Part shown: one piece after another, positions 20,936-33,958 of the stretch
How the letters are laid out: every line of letters starts with the position of its first letter
Numbering within the stretch: the stretch's first letter is position 1
DNA from: Mesorhizobium sp. AR10
GTDB lineage: Bacteria; Pseudomonadota; Alphaproteobacteria; Rhizobiales; Rhizobiaceae
NCBI RefSeq assembly: GCF_024746795.1
Contig: NZ_CP080523.1
Span: forward strand, 558,001 to 622,000
DNA: 64,000 bases
Direction of reading: 5' to 3'
Position numbers and translations under genes: made by a program
The notes under the pieces: model-generated
Told to the model about the DNA's origin: nothing
The model's database searches: none
The model's input: the letters and a program-made list of their open reading frames with translations, nothing else

Positions 20936-22367
20936 GGTGCCGTCGCAGGAGTGGTTGGAATTGTGAGTTGGCGTAGTCTCCGGGGTGTCAAACCTCGAAT
21001 CATCCGGCGTTAGAGCGCCGGACAGGAGACTACGCCATGACAAGGACTACCATGAATGCGGAAGCCGTTCATCCTGGGGATGAGGCGACGAGCTATCTTT
21101 TCGACAACTGGTTTGATCCGATTGAAGCTGGCCTGCGCGAGCGGGTGCGCGGCTTCATCGAGACGATGCTCGAGACCGAGCTGGACGCGGTGCTTGCCCG
21201 TCCCCGTTATGGCCGGCAGCCGGCGGCGCGCGGTGATGAGACCACACCGGTGTCGCCGGCCACCGCCACGGCAGCCGGACGCGCACGCTGACGGGGACCT
21301 TCGGCACCACCGAGCTCACGGTTCCGCGGGCGCGCCTCGATGCCGGCGAGGACAAGACGGTGGAATGGAAGAGCAAGGCCTTGCGCGCCTATCAGCGGCG
21401 CACGATGGCCGCCGACGCGCTGATCGCGTCGAGCTACCTGGCGGGCACGAACACCAGGCGCGTGCGGCGTGCGCTCGCCGCGCTGTTCGGCGGCGCGATC
21501 GGCAAGGACGTCGTCAGCCGCACCTGGCGCAAGGTGAAGACGGACTGGGACGCCTGGAATGCCCGCTCTCTGGCCGACGAGCCGATCGTGCGCCTGATCC
21601 TCGACGGGACGGTGGTTCGTGTCAGGCTCGACCGCAAAGCGACCTCGATCTCGCTGCTCGTGGTCATCGGTGTGCGCGCGGACGGCCAGAAGATCCTGCT
21701 CGCGGTCAAGAATATGGGTGGCGAGACGACGGAGGCCTGGCGGGCCATTCTCGACGATCTCGTCGGGCGCGGCCTGCGCCGACCTGAGTTTCTCATGGTC
21801 GATGGCGCACCTGGCTTGGACAGGGCGATCGCCGCGCTGTGGGACGGGGTGCCGGTGCAGAGATGCACGGTTCACAAGCACAGGAATCTGCTTGCCCATG
21901 CTCCCGAGCGGCTGCATGAGGAGATCAGCGCCGATTACACCGACATGATCTACGCGGCCACGCCGGAGGAGATCGAGAGCCGCCGCAAGGCGTTCCTGCG
22001 CAAATGGCGGCTCAAGTGCCGGGCGGTGGCCGATAGCCTGGAGGAGGCCGGCGAGCGTCTCTTCGCCTTCACCCGGCTGCCGCCGAGCCAATGGAAAAGC
22101 GCCAGAACAACAAACGCGATTGAGCGTCTGCATGAGGAGTTCAAGCGGCGCATCAAGACCCAGACCGTTCTGCCTTCGGCCGAAACCGCGGCAATGTTGT
22201 TCTGGGCGTTGATGGCGTCCGGTCAAATCTCGATGCGAAAGATCGACGGCTGGCAGACGCTTCCTACGAAGCCACGCGATCAGCAGATTGACCTCGCCGC
22301 ATGAGCCGATAATCTTAACCTACCGGAGGCTGCTCCGCCGAATTCCAACACGACCCGCTACGGCACC
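20936..22367 (+). mobile_element. IS256-family element, copy 1 (in metK), 8-bp target duplication
   Basis: Length 1432 bp. The ends start GGTGCCGT on the left and finish ACGGCACC on the right. CAGTGAGC lies at 20928-20935 and 22368-22375. It is 2 bp longer than the other three copies because of an extra AC near 21243, which breaks the transposase gene. Confidence 0.93.
21037..22304 (+). pseudogene. IS256-family transposase, copy 1, frameshifted
   Basis: Same protein as the intact 421-residue copies, but GAGACCACACCGGTG replaces GAGACCACCGGTG near 21240, adding two bases. The frame from 21037 stops at 21291, and the catalytic part is open from 21360. The DDE residues (LILDGTVVRV, LMVDGAPGLDRA, NAIERLHEEF) are in the second frame. 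This copy is probably inactive. Confidence 0.92.
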
Positions 22368-22862
22368 CAGTGAGCGAGCTGGATCGGCAAGGGCATCAGT
22401 GTATCGGTCTCGCTGCATGCGAACCCGAACATGAGGCCCTGATCCCCCGCTCCCTGCTCGAGATCCTGCCCTCGTCCCTCGTCAACGCCCTGGCTAATGT
22501 CGGGCGACTGCTCTGTGAGAGCCAAAACGACGGCGCAACGCCGACCATCAAAGCCGATCGCATCGTTATCATATCCGATATCGACAATCGTATCGCGCGC
22601 AACCTGGCTGTAATCGACCTGCGCATCGCTAGTGATCTCGCCAGCTAGAACGACCATCCCTGTTTTCACCAATGCTTCGCAGGCCACGCGCGCCTTTGGG
22701 TCGATCCTTAGGATCGCATCGAGGATGGCATCCGAGATGTTGTCGGCCATCTTGTCCGGGTGTCCCGCGCCGACGGATTCGGAAGAGAATACGAACTGCC
22801 TAGTCATTGAATGTCCTCGTTTCAGATGTTGCAGTTAGGTGGCGACCTTCGATTTGCCCGCC

Positions 22863-23282
22863 TTACCTGTCGGTGATGCCAGGGACATCGAACGCAGCGC
22901 AGAAGTCGGCGACGTCTTTCCGCACGCAGGCATGGACATCCGGATCATTGGGCTGGCGGCAGACCAAGGTCGATGAAGGCGGCAATCTGCGCCATTTCCG
23001 CCTCGCGCATGCCCATCGACGTCACTGCTGGCGACCCCAGGCGAATTCCGCTTGTGACCGCCGGATGGCGCGGGTCGCCCGGCACCATGTTAAAATTCGT
23101 AATGATGCCGGCCTTTGCCAGCCGCTCGGCATAGGCTTTGCCAGACAGTGGCCGATCGCGCAGATCAAGGATCAGCATGTGATTGTCAGTCCCACCGGTG
23201 ACCAGATCATACCCTCTCTCCAGGAGCGCCTGAGCCAGCGCCTTGGCATTCTTGACGATCTGCTGACCGTATGCGTAGGCGA
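22863..23282 (-). pseudogene. glyA: glyA remnant (serine hydroxymethyltransferase C-terminal part)
   Basis: SHMT splits serine to glycine and methylene-tetrahydrofolate, the one-carbon supply for methionine. The remnant reads AYAYGQQIVKNAKALAQALL, GGTDNHMLILDLRDRPLSGK and ITNFNMVPGDPRHPAVTSGI, then RLGSPAVTSMGMREAEM, typical of the last third of the enzyme. A frame change after AAFIDL is needed to read the final CRQPNDPDVHACVRKDV segment, which ends at 22863. The N-terminal two thirds with the PLP lysine are missing at about 23282. The piece sits 55 bases before metK on the same strand, so glyA was once the first gene of the SAM group. Confidence 0.85.
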
Positions 23283-24010
23283 CTGACCAGTGTCATCATT
23301 GGTCAGCATCAAGCCATATGGAAAAATTGGGCGCTCGTCCTACTGACTTTGTCACTTGGCGTTCTCCGTCGATGCTACAGCTTTCGAACAAATCTGTTTT
23401 TGCTTCCAATGCCCAGACAATCACGCTTGTCGCGAGGCATACGCCTGTTTTGCAAGCATGTACTTGTTTTGAGAAGACGGTGGCGGTGTTCGAACGACCA
23501 AGATGAGAGCTGATCTTCTTGCCATTGCCGCTAAACAGAGATTGAATGCTGTTCGGTGGTCGCGTCACCTCGGTTTTGACCCGCTAACCTCAGATGTTGC
23601 GATAAGAGTAACATTCACAGCGGTTTTGAGTTGCTAAGAGTCTATGAATTTCTTTGAAAGATCTGTTGCAACGCTGCACGCGAATGGCGAGGTGCTGATC
23701 AGGTGGCGAGCAGCGGTAAGACAGGCGGCCAAATCGACAAGCGCTTAATATACCGGCCATCTGATCGCGGCGACCACCGGCTCGCATCGGACCGGCTTCG
23801 ACAATTTTGGTCGGACGTGGATCTCGCTTGTTACAGCGCGGTTGAACCTTCGCGGTCCCTCCAGCGGACGAGAGCTCAACCTTCAGTGACGAGAGGTCGT
23901 CGACGCAAGGAACCCACGTCCGAAGGCTGTCCATGAGTGTCAGCGCTTGAAGACTACACTGGCGATATGACCAGGCGGACCGCCTCGTGGCGCACATGGA
24001 GCGGTCGCTA
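23283..24010. other. Stretch without a recognisable gene
   Basis: Joins the glyA break-point to the end of the thiamine operon. A 90-codon minus-strand frame at 23296-23568 and a 144-codon one at 23590-24024 have no recognisable motif. Confidence 0.4.
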
Positions 24011-24772
24011 TCACGCGGCCGCATTCTCCTTCAGCGTCTCGAAAACAAACAGCTTACCTTCGCGCACGCCGTCTTCGAGTGGGCTCGCTTTCGCCATATT
24101 CGCCGCAATCGCACTGGCCAGCATGCATCCCGTCCCGCGCATCGACGTAGGCAGACGCGGTGTGTCGAAGCGGACTGGTTCGTGATCGGAGCGCACCAGA
24201 ATATCGGTTGATCGAGGTCCCGATGCATGGCCGCCCTTGATCAGCAGGGCCTGCGCTCCGGCGTTCAGCGATTCCTGGCCTTGCCACACCGCGCTGTCCT
24301 CATCCACTGCCAGTTCCGAGCCAACCAGGAGCGCCAGCTCGATGAGATTGGGTGTGACGAGACGGCAAAGCGGTATCAGATTGCGCTTCATGACGGCGAT
24401 GGCACCTGCTTCCAGCAGCGCCCGGCCTGAGGTCGAGGCGAGCACGGGGTCGAGGATTGCCGGCACCTGCGGATTTTCGCGCAGCACGCCGGCAACGGCA
24501 ACGATGATCTCGGCCGTTGCCAGCATGCCGATCTTGATGGCCGCCACCTCGTTGGCCTGCAGCGCGGCGCGCATCTGATCGGCCACCAGACTGGGTTGCG
24601 AATGATGGATTTCCATGACGGCTTCGTGCGTCTGCACCGTTAGCGCGGTGACAGCTAGGCAGGTTCGCACGCCAATCGAAGAGATCGTCTCGATATCGCG
24701 CGCAATTCCGGCACCCCCGCTGGAGTCCGAGCCACCGACGACAAGCACATAAGGGTCTCGCCTCAGCGCCAT
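24011..24772 (-). CDS. thiD: ThiD, hydroxymethylpyrimidine (phosphate) kinase
   Basis: Phosphorylates HMP and HMP-phosphate to HMP-pyrophosphate for thiamine synthesis. The 253-residue protein has the ribokinase-type fold with VLVVGGSDSSGGAGIARDIE at the start, QMRAALQANEVAAIKIGML, LDPVLASTSGRALLEAGA, and MRGTGCMLASAIAANMAK (anion hole and catalytic Cys/Gly). ATG 24772 is used because it lies just inside the end of thiE (10-base overlap); seven upstream in-frame codons are not conserved. It is the last gene of the thiCOSGED operon. Confidence 0.93.
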   Translation of the reverse strand: MALRRDPYVLVVGGSDSSGGAGIARDIETISSIGVRTCLAVTALTVQTHEAVMEIHHSQPSLVADQMRAALQANEVAAIKIGMLATAEIIVAVAGVLRENPQVPAILDPVLASTSGRALLEAGAIAVMKRNLIPLCRLVTPNLIELALLVGSELAVDEDSAVWQGQESLNAGAQALLIKGGHASGPRSTDILVRSDHEPVRFDTPRLPTSMRGTGCMLASAIAANMAKASPLEDGVREGKLFVFETLKENAAA

Positions 24773-25368
24773 CGGTCTGTCTTTTCGATCCACTCTCGCG
24801 TGCGCGCTTGGGGATCGGCATTCAATGTGATGTCGGTGACCACCGCCGCGCTGTCCGCACCGGCCGCAAAGGCGCCGTCGAGCCGGTTAGGGTTGAGGCC
24901 ACCAATGGCGACCAGAGGAACCGGTGCTACGCGACGCTTCCACTCGTTGATCCGTTCGACGCCTTGCGGGGCCCATTTCATCTTCTTCAGGATGGTCGGG
25001 TAGATGGGGCCGAGCGCGATATAGTCGGGCCCGGCGGCCATCGCCGTTTCCAGTTCGATATGATCATGCGTGCTCAGTCCGAGCCTCACGCCGGCTACCC
25101 GAATCCGCGAACGATCGGCGGTCTGCAAATCCTCCTGGCCAAGGTGGACGAAGTCGCAGCCTTCCTCGATGGCCAGGCGCCAATGGTCGTTGACTATGAG
25201 CTGGCAGTGGTGCTGGGCGCACAAGGCCTTTGCCTTGCGGATCTCCGCGCGCAACCGGGCCTCATCCAAGGTCTTGATGCGAAGCTGAACCAGATTGACG
25301 CCGAGTGGGACCAGCCGTTCGATCCAGGCAGCGCTGTCGACGATCAAGTAGAAGGGATCGAGCTTCAT
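24763..25368 (-). CDS. thiE: ThiE, thiamine phosphate synthase
   Basis: Couples HMP-pyrophosphate with the thiazole phosphate to give thiamine phosphate. The 201-residue TIM barrel has [77 protein letters not shown] and VAIGGLNP, the expected series of phosphate- and metal-binding loops. It overlaps thiG by four bases (ATGA at 25365-25368) and thiD by ten, so all three are coupled. Confidence 0.94.
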   Translation of the reverse strand: MKLDPFYLIVDSAAWIERLVPLGVNLVQLRIKTLDEARLRAEIRKAKALCAQHHCQLIVNDHWRLAIEEGCDFVHLGQEDLQTADRSRIRVAGVRLGLSTHDHIELETAMAAGPDYIALGPIYPTILKKMKWAPQGVERINEWKRRVAPVPLVAIGGLNPNRLDGAFAAGADSAAVVTDITLNADPQARTREWIEKTDRWR

Positions 25369-26138
25369 GAAAAAACCGCCCTGCCGATTGTCGGCGTCGA
25401 TGGCACGGCGACGTCACGCGGTTCGAGCATTCCCGAGCTGTAAGCTTCACGACCGGCCTCGACAGCCTTGCCGAACGCACGCGCCATGCCGACCGGATCA
25501 ACCGCCCTGGCGACCGCTGTGTTCAGCAGCACGGCGTCAAAGCCGAGTTCCATGACGGTTGCCGCATGCGACGGTCGTCCGAGCCCCGCATCCACAATCA
25601 GCGGGACGCCAGGGAAATGTCCGCGCATCGAGCGCAGTGCCATGATGTTGACCGGGCCGAGGGCGGAACCGATCGGCGCGCACCAAGGCATCAAAACCTT
25701 GCAGCCCGCCTCCAGCAGCCGCTCGGCGACAACAAGGTCATCGGTGGTATAGGGGAAAACCGCAAAACCGTCCTCGCACAGGATGCGGGCGGCTTCGACA
25801 AGGCCGAACACGTCCGGCTGCAGCGTGTCGTGGTTGGCGATCACTTCGAGCTTGATCCAGGTCGTACCGAAAACTTCGCGCGCCATTTTCGCGGTCGTGA
25901 CCGCTTCCTTGACGGAGTGACAGCCAGCAGTGTTGGGCAGGATTCTGACGCCGAGCGAGCGGATCAACGACCAAAATTGTTCGCCGGCCCTGCCGCCCGC
26001 CATCTCACGGCGCAACGAGACGGTCACCACCGACGTGCCCGACGCCTTGACTGCATCGGCAAGGATGGCCGGCGAAGGATATTGAGCGGTACCGAGAAGC
26101 AGGCGGGAAGGGAGCGTCGTTCCAAGGAGATCGAACAT
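25365..26138 (-). CDS. thiG: ThiG, thiazole synthase
   Basis: Forms the thiazole ring from deoxyxylulose phosphate, dehydroglycine and ThiS-thiocarboxylate. The 257-residue protein has [53 protein letters not shown] (with the Schiff-base lysine), [20 protein letters not shown] and [20 protein letters not shown]. It starts three bases after the end of thiS. No damage is seen. Confidence 0.95.
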   Translation of the reverse strand: MFDLLGTTLPSRLLLGTAQYPSPAILADAVKASGTSVVTVSLRREMAGGRAGEQFWSLIRSLGVRILPNTAGCHSVKEAVTTAKMAREVFGTTWIKLEVIANHDTLQPDVFGLVEAARILCEDGFAVFPYTTDDLVVAERLLEAGCKVLMPWCAPIGSALGPVNIMALRSMRGHFPGVPLIVDAGLGRPSHAATVMELGFDAVLLNTAVARAVDPVGMARAFGKAVEAGREAYSSGMLEPRDVAVPSTPTIGRAVFS

Positions 26139-26307
26139 GGTCTAACCGCCCTGCATGGGTGAGAGGATTTCGATCCGGTCGCCGTCGCTCAACTGGAATT
26201 CCGCGCGGTTGGCTTTGTGCACGAGATCGCTGTTGACGGCCGTTGCCAGCCAATCGCCCTCATAGTCGAGCGCGGTAAGCAGCTCGGCCAGTGTGGTGGC
26301 GGCAACC

Positions 26308-29353
<3,046 letters not shown>

Positions 29354-29562
29354 TGAATGCTCCGAATTGAACGAGCCGGCGCTACTTTGTCAAGCGCCTT
29401 CGGGCCGCGGGAGTGGTCGACGGCCAATCAGACCGGGCAGAAAAGCTCGCGCATGCGTCGGCGACAATCACGCCCCGAAAACCTGGGCAGGGATACGGGG
29501 ATCGCCAAACCTTCGGGGCTTAAAGATCGATTCTTATGATGGTCTCGCCTTCAATCGGCACT

Positions 29563-29785
29563 AAACGTTTGCGCGTAGATCGCCTCGATCCGACCTGCCG
29601 TCGTCATTGGTCAGCGGCGAATTCATTTTCGTGGGCGCCGGTTCGACAGATGACCACCAGTGAAGGAAACGGAAGGGCAGACTGGCCAGCCGCGGCATGT
29701 CGATAAGGACAGCCAACTGTTGCCGAATCGAGCTGCAGAAAGGCGGTTTCTTCGGCAGGGTCCGTTCGAAAGGATTGCGACCACC
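29563..29785 (-). pseudogene. Fic-domain protein gene, 3-prime remnant
   Basis: The sequence matches the last 75 codons of the intact fic gene at 50976-52520 base by base with small gaps: GCGCGTAGATCGCCTCGATC and CGGTTCGACAGATGACCACC occur in both. Several frame changes break it, and the rest of the gene is absent. It occupies the same place relative to thiC as the intact fic gene does relative to the thiC remnant, so the whole fic-thiC block is duplicated. Confidence 0.8.
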
Positions 29786-29885
29786 ACGCTGCCACGGAAC
29801 GGTCGTCGAGAACATCGCCAAGCTACCCAAGCCGCTAGCGAAGAGCGGTAATCCCTTTGGCCTCCGCTCATGCCGATTGCTGTGC

Positions 29886-30724
29886 TTACGGGGCAACCCG
29901 GTCGAGAAATGCATCGAATGCGGCAGCAACAGCGCGAATCACAAAGCGATGCTCCTGCCGCACGCGAATGAAACCCTTTTCGATGTCCACTATGCCGTCC
30001 TCGGCCAGCATCGCCAAGCCTTCGGCTGAATCGAGAAAACGGATCGGATCAGATCCGTGACCGGCACAGATTGCCGGCACATCCGCCTCGAGATCGCACA
30101 TCAATCGCTCGATGATTGCCGCTCGCACGCGGTCTTCGTCGGTGAGACGGTAGCCCTTTGACGTCGCCAGACGGCCAGCTGCGATGTGCCGGGTGTAAGA
30201 ATCCCGTGTAACCTCGTTCTGCACCCGGTTGACCGCTTTTTGAACAACGGATCTGCACGCCGAGGCTTGCGCGGTTCACGCCGGCTGCTCCCCAGGCTTC
30301 GGCCATCTCGGCCGTGAAGGTGCGCGGATCAATCTCGACCGCAACCGCAGCCGTTTCCCTGAGCGCGAAGCGGTCGCGCAGGAAGTCCATCAGAGCGAGG
30401 AACTCAGCTGGCCCGATGAGGGTCGGCGTTCCGCCGCCGAAATGCACGTCGCACACGGCCAGCGCCTGCGGCGCTTGCTCCGAGACCAAACGGATCTCGT
30501 CACGTAGCATCGCCAGATAATTCAGGATCGGCGCATCATGGCGGGCTATGGTGTTAGGGAAGCCGCAATACCAGCACATCGATCGGCAGAACGGAACGTG
30601 GAGATAGAGCGACGCCGGATCGTCGGCCGGCAGGCCCCTGAGCCATCCCTCATAAGCGTCGGCACCGACCGCCGCGGAGAACTCCGACACAGTCGGATAG
30701 ATAGTGTACCAGGGCAGGCGGGCC
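29886..30724 (-). pseudogene. hemN: hemN remnant (oxygen-independent coproporphyrinogen III oxidase)
   Basis: Radical SAM enzyme for haem synthesis at low oxygen. The N-terminal part (from 30724) reads LPWYTIYPTVSEFSAAVGAD, LYLHVPFCRSMCWYCGFPNT (the CxxxCxxC cluster motif), VHFGGGTPTLIGPAEFL and VEIDPRTFTAEMAEAWGAAG. After ASLGVQ there is a small loss, then VQKAVNRVQ joins directly to NEVTRDSYTRHIAAGRLAT near the C-terminus, so about 200 codons are deleted between two short GTGCAG repeats. The end (RVRQEHRFVIRAVAAAFDAF) is normal. The first dozen codons are removed by the IS256 copy at 30725. Confidence 0.9.
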
Positions 30725-32154
30725 GGTGCCGTAGCGGGTCGTGTTGGAATTCGGCGGAGCAGCCTCCGGTAGGTTAAGATTATCGGCTCATGCGGCGAGG
30801 TCAATCTGCTGATCGCGTGGCTTCGTAGGAAGCGTCTGCCAGCCGTCGATCTTTCGCATCGAGATTTGACCGGACGCCATCAACGCCCAGAACAACATTG
30901 CCGCGGTTTCGGCCGAAGGCAGAACGGTCTGGGTCTTGATGCGCCGCTTGAACTCCTCATGCAGACGCTCAATCGCGTTTGTTGTTCTGGCGCTTTTCCA
31001 TTGGCTCGGCGGCAGCCGGGTGAAGGCGAAGAGACGCTCGCCGGCCTCCTCCAGGCTATCGGCCACCGCCCGGCACTTGAGCCGCCATTTGCGCAGGAAC
31101 GCCTTGCGGCGGCTCTCGATCTCCTCCGGCGTGGCCGCGTAGATCATGTCGGTGTAATCGGCGCTGATCTCCTCATGCAGCCGCTCGGGAGCATGGGCAA
31201 GCAGATTCCTGTGCTTGTGAACCGTGCATCTCTGCACCGGCACCCCGTCCCACAGCGCGGCGATCGCCCTGTCCAAGCCAGGTGCGCCATCGACCATGAG
31301 AAACTCAGGTCGGCGCAGGCCGCGCCCGACGAGATCGTCGAGAATGGCCCGCCAGGCCTCCGTCGTCTCGCCACCCATATTCTTGACCGCGAGCAGGATC
31401 TTCTGGCCGTCCGCGCGCACACCGATGACCACGAGCAGCGAGATCGAGGTCGCTTTGCGGTCGAGCCTGACACGAACCACCGTCCCGTCGAGGATCAGGC
31501 GCACGATCGGCTCGTCGGCCAGAGAGCGGGCATTCCAGGCGTCCCAGTCCGTCTTCACCTTGCGCCAGGTGCGGCTGACGACGTCCTTGCCGATCGCGCC
31601 GCCGAACAGCGCGGCGAGCGCACGCCGCACGCGCCTGGTGTTCGTGCCCGCCAGGTAGCTCGACGCGATCAGCGCGTCGGCGGCCATCGTGCGCCGCTGA
31701 TAGGCGCGCAAGGCCTTGCTCTTCCATTCCACCGTCTTGTCCTCGCCGGCATCGAGGCGCGCCCGCGGAACCGTGAGCTCGGTGGTGCCGAAGGTCCCCG
31801 TCAGCGTGCGCGTCCGGCTGCCGTGGCGGTGGCCGGCGACACCGGTGGTCTCATCACTGCGCGCCGCCGGCTGCCGGCCATAACGGGGACGGGCAAGCAC
31901 CGCGTCCAGCTCGGTCTCGAGCATCGTCTCGATGAAGCCGCGCACCCGCTCGCGCAGGCCAGCTTCAATCGGATCAAACCAGTTGTCGAAAAGATAGCTC
32001 GTCGCCTCATCCCCAGGATGAACGGCTTCCGCATTCATGGTAGTCCTTGTCATGGCGTAGTCTCCTGTCCGGCGCTCTAACGCCGGATGATTCGAGGTTT
32101 GACACCCCGGAGACTACGCCAACTCACAATTCCAACCACTCCTGCGACGGCACC
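30725..32154 (-). mobile_element. IS256-family element, copy 2 (no matching flanks)
   Basis: Length 1430 bp, ends GGTGCCGTAGCGGG on the left and GCGACGGCACC on the right, identical to the other copies. The left flank is hemN (CGGGCC) and the right flank is a cytochrome b561 remnant (CATTGGTA), which do not match, so the normal 8-bp duplication is missing. This is expected when two copies recombine and the DNA between is lost or exchanged. Confidence 0.93.
30788..32053 (-). CDS. IS256-family transposase, copy 2
   Basis: Intact 421-residue DDE transposase starting [20 protein letters not shown]. Catalytic residues occur in LILDGTVVRV (Asp), LMVDGAPGLDRA (Asp) and NAIERLHEEFKRRI (Glu), and the CTVHKHRNLLAHAP segment is typical of the family. 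It carries Ser at the AARSDETT position as copy 4 does, while copies 1 and 3 have Gly. Confidence 0.95.
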   Translation of the reverse strand: MTRTTMNAEAVHPGDEATSYLFDNWFDPIEAGLRERVRGFIETMLETELDAVLARPRYGRQPAARSDETTGVAGHRHGSRTRTLTGTFGTTELTVPRARLDAGEDKTVEWKSKALRAYQRRTMAADALIASSYLAGTNTRRVRRALAALFGGAIGKDVVSRTWRKVKTDWDAWNARSLADEPIVRLILDGTVVRVRLDRKATSISLLVVIGVRADGQKILLAVKNMGGETTEAWRAILDDLVGRGLRRPEFLMVDGAPGLDRAIAALWDGVPVQRCTVHKHRNLLAHAPERLHEEISADYTDMIYAATPEEIESRRKAFLRKWRLKCRAVADSLEEAGERLFAFTRLPPSQWKSARTTNAIERLHEEFKRRIKTQTVLPSAETAAMLFWALMASGQISMRKIDGWQTLPTKPRDQQIDLAA

Positions 32155-32402
32155 CATTGGTAGTGGTTGCCTTACTGACCTCGACGACACTCGTGGTCGT
32201 ACCGGCTGGCCACAAACGACTGACGCCTCTTGGGGCATCGAATGGGTCGGGGACGGCGCATGAGGCGCTTGCCAATCGCATGCTGGCTCTGGTCGCGCTT
32301 CATATCGGCGGTGTCCTGGGGAGCTTCAGTCACAGCGAGAACCTCGTGCGCGCCATGATCACTGGACGCGAGCGCGTGCCGGAAGGGGGCTACGTCGCTT
32401 GA
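32155..32402 (+). pseudogene. Cytochrome b561 family protein, C-terminal remnant
   Basis: HEALANRMLALVALHIGGVL and the ending HSENLVRAMITGRERVPEGG match the last membrane helix (with its haem-ligand His) and tail of di-haem cytochrome b561 proteins, which pass electrons in the inner membrane. A preceding hydrophobic segment (LVVVALLTSTTLVVV) is the third helix. Everything before it was removed at the IS256 end (32154). Confidence 0.7.
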
Positions 32403-32559
32403 CAGGAAACCGTTCCCGGAGTGCGGCCAAAGCAAACGTCCGAAATTCGCAAATGCACCGACACAGGAGCCTCGTTCGGGCCAGCCTTCTCTTAGAGGCT
32501 GTTTGGAAAATCGGATTTGAGGGGTTTCGTTTGCGCATGAAGTCTGATTCAGAGCGTGG

Positions 32560-33027
32560 ATGTGGACCGAACAGAGCCGTGGCCGTGTTGCCAAGATCGC
32601 GCGTAAGACGAAGCGTTATCCGTGTGATCTGACAGATGAGGAATGGGAGCGGATCGCGCCACTGATGCCGGTTCCTGGTCGGCGTGGGCGTCCCCGCGAG
32701 GTGGATTTTCGGGAGGTAATCAACGCGGTGCGCTATCTGGTGCGCTCAGGCTGTGGGTGGCGGATGTTGCCCATTCATTTTGGGCCGTGGCAGACGGTCT
32801 ATAGCTGGTTCCGCGAGTTGGCACGGCGCTTCCTTTTTCAGACGATCCACGACGTGGAACTGATGCTCGACCGCGAGCGGCAGGGTCGCGAACCTTCACC
32901 CAGCGCTGGTGTGATTGATAGTCAGTCGATCAAGGCACCCCATGCAAAAGCACGAGGCTACGACGCGGGTAAGAAGATCGTTGGCGCAAGCGCCATATTG
33001 CGGTCGATACGGACGGACGGCTCCTGA
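32560..33027 (+). CDS. IS5-family transposase, first reading frame (copy A)
   Basis: 155 codons: KRYPCDLTDEEWERIAPLMP and GCGWRMLPIHFGPWQTVYSW are typical of IS5-family N-termini, and GVIDSQSIKAPHAKARGYDA holds the first catalytic Asp. The frame then runs into a short out-of-frame tail. The end overlaps the second frame at 33027. Both copies of the element have the same arrangement, so the full enzyme is probably made by programmed frameshifting near 32970. Confidence 0.9.
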   Translation: MWTEQSRGRVAKIARKTKRYPCDLTDEEWERIAPLMPVPGRRGRPREVDFREVINAVRYLVRSGCGWRMLPIHFGPWQTVYSWFRELARRFLFQTIHDVELMLDRERQGREPSPSAGVIDSQSIKAPHAKARGYDAGKKIVGASAILRSIRTDGS

Positions 33028-33383
33028 TGGTCAACCTGACCACCGCTGACATCTCCGACAGCGCGGGTGCGCAGGCGATACTCGACGGCATCCGCAAACG
33101 CTGGCCGTGGGTCAAGCATCTCTTCGCCGACGGGGCCTATGACCGGCTCAAGCTGATGGATAAGGCCTGCTATCTCGACTTCATCGTCGAGATCATCCGC
33201 CGCTCCGACGACCAGAAAGGCTTCAAGGTTCTACCGCGTCGCTGGGTCGTCGAACGGACGTTCGGATGGATGATCCGGTGGCGACGCCTCGTGCGCGATT
33301 ACGAGCAGCGCATCGATGTCTCGCAGGCCATGATCCTCGTCGCCATGGGCGGCATCATGCTACGCAGAAACGCCCATCCGTGA
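33027..33383 (+). CDS. IS5-family transposase, second reading frame (copy A)
   Basis: 118 codons with [18 protein letters not shown] (second catalytic Asp) and [20 protein letters not shown] (catalytic Glu). In the bases before the formal ATG the same frame reads [15 protein letters not shown], which shows that the domain continues from the first frame. Confidence 0.9.
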   Translation: MVNLTTADISDSAGAQAILDGIRKRWPWVKHLFADGAYDRLKLMDKACYLDFIVEIIRRSDDQKGFKVLPRRWVVERTFGWMIRWRRLVRDYEQRIDVSQAMILVAMGGIMLRRNAHP

Positions 33384-33650
33384 TTTTCCAAACCGACTCT
33401 TAGGCCCGATGGCACTCGCCCTGAGCTTGTTGCTGCTGCTATCTGCCTCTGAAAGGGACAACAATGCTCGCCCGGCATCTTGTCCCGATCCTGCCCGCTC
33501 CATTCGCTGCGCTCCCGTGTTGGGTATAAGTCCGCTTTGAGCGCCGTCTCCTTTGGAACCGTCCTCCGGGACAGAAACCATCAACCAAAGGAAAAGACCA
33601 TGACCAACAACCGCAACACCAAGTCCGAGGCGAAATTGCGCGCCACATAA

Positions 33651-33893
33651 CCGTTCAACGGCGCGCTTTACGTGTTCCGCTCGAAAAGAGCGGACAGAAT
33701 CAAGGCGGTCTGGTGGGACGGGTCCGGGGTATGCCTGTTTGCCAAGACGCTCGAGGAAACGAAGTTCTGCTGGCCACGCATCGGGCCCTCGCGTGTTCAG
33801 CTGAACCACGCTCAGCTCTTGGCGCTGGTTGACGGGCTGGACTGGAAGAAGGTCCGGCCGGCGGTGGTGAGGCGGCCGCAATCGGTAGGCTGA
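33651..33893 (+). pseudogene. IS66-family TnpB remnant
   Basis: FRSKRADRIKAVWWDGSGVC and LFAKTLEETKFCWPRIGPSR followed by QLLALVDGLDWKKVRP are typical of IS66 TnpB, an accessory protein of three-gene IS66 elements. The start is missing (a stop precedes PFNGALYV). Confidence 0.8.
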
Positions 33894-33958
33894 AGAGCCT
33901 GTGGCAAGTTGAATCAGGCCATTGAAAGCGTTGGGAAAACGGCTGCGAACATGCTGTG

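Larger units (their letters stand above)
20111..22807 (-). pseudogene. metK: MetK, S-adenosylmethionine synthetase, interrupted by an IS256-type element
   Basis: MetK makes SAM from methionine and ATP. The N-terminal part (22807 to about 22368) starts [20 protein letters not shown] (with the ATP-binding GHPDK) and has [20 protein letters not shown]. The remainder resumes at 20935 and reads [40 protein letters not shown] (the GxGxxG-like P-loop with GGGAFSGKD following) and [13 protein letters not shown]. Removing the element and one 8-bp repeat restores an unbroken 418-codon gene. GAGG stands before the ATG at 22807. SAM synthesis from this copy is lost; a chromosomal copy is presumably present elsewhere. 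Confidence 0.9.
32495..33399 (+). mobile_element. IS5-family (IS427-like) insertion sequence, copy A
   Basis: Length 905 bp. The ends are imperfect inverted repeats: GAGGCTGTTTGGAAAATC at the left and the complement of GAGTCGGTTTGGAAAATC at the right. TTA flanks both sides (32492-32494 and 33400-33402), fitting the TNA target duplication of this group. A second copy lies at 44889-47231. Confidence 0.88.

Noticed and set aside
23590..24024. 144-codon minus-strand frame downstream of thiD
   Set aside because: Cys/Arg/Ser-rich composition, no ribosome binding site and no domain; probably chance.
30866..32080. 404-codon frame opposite the IS256 transposase (also at 41134-42348, 45796-47010 and in part at 21207-22226)
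   Set aside because: It repeats with every IS256 copy because the DNA is the same, and its composition (Arg/Gln/His-rich) is typical of antisense frames.
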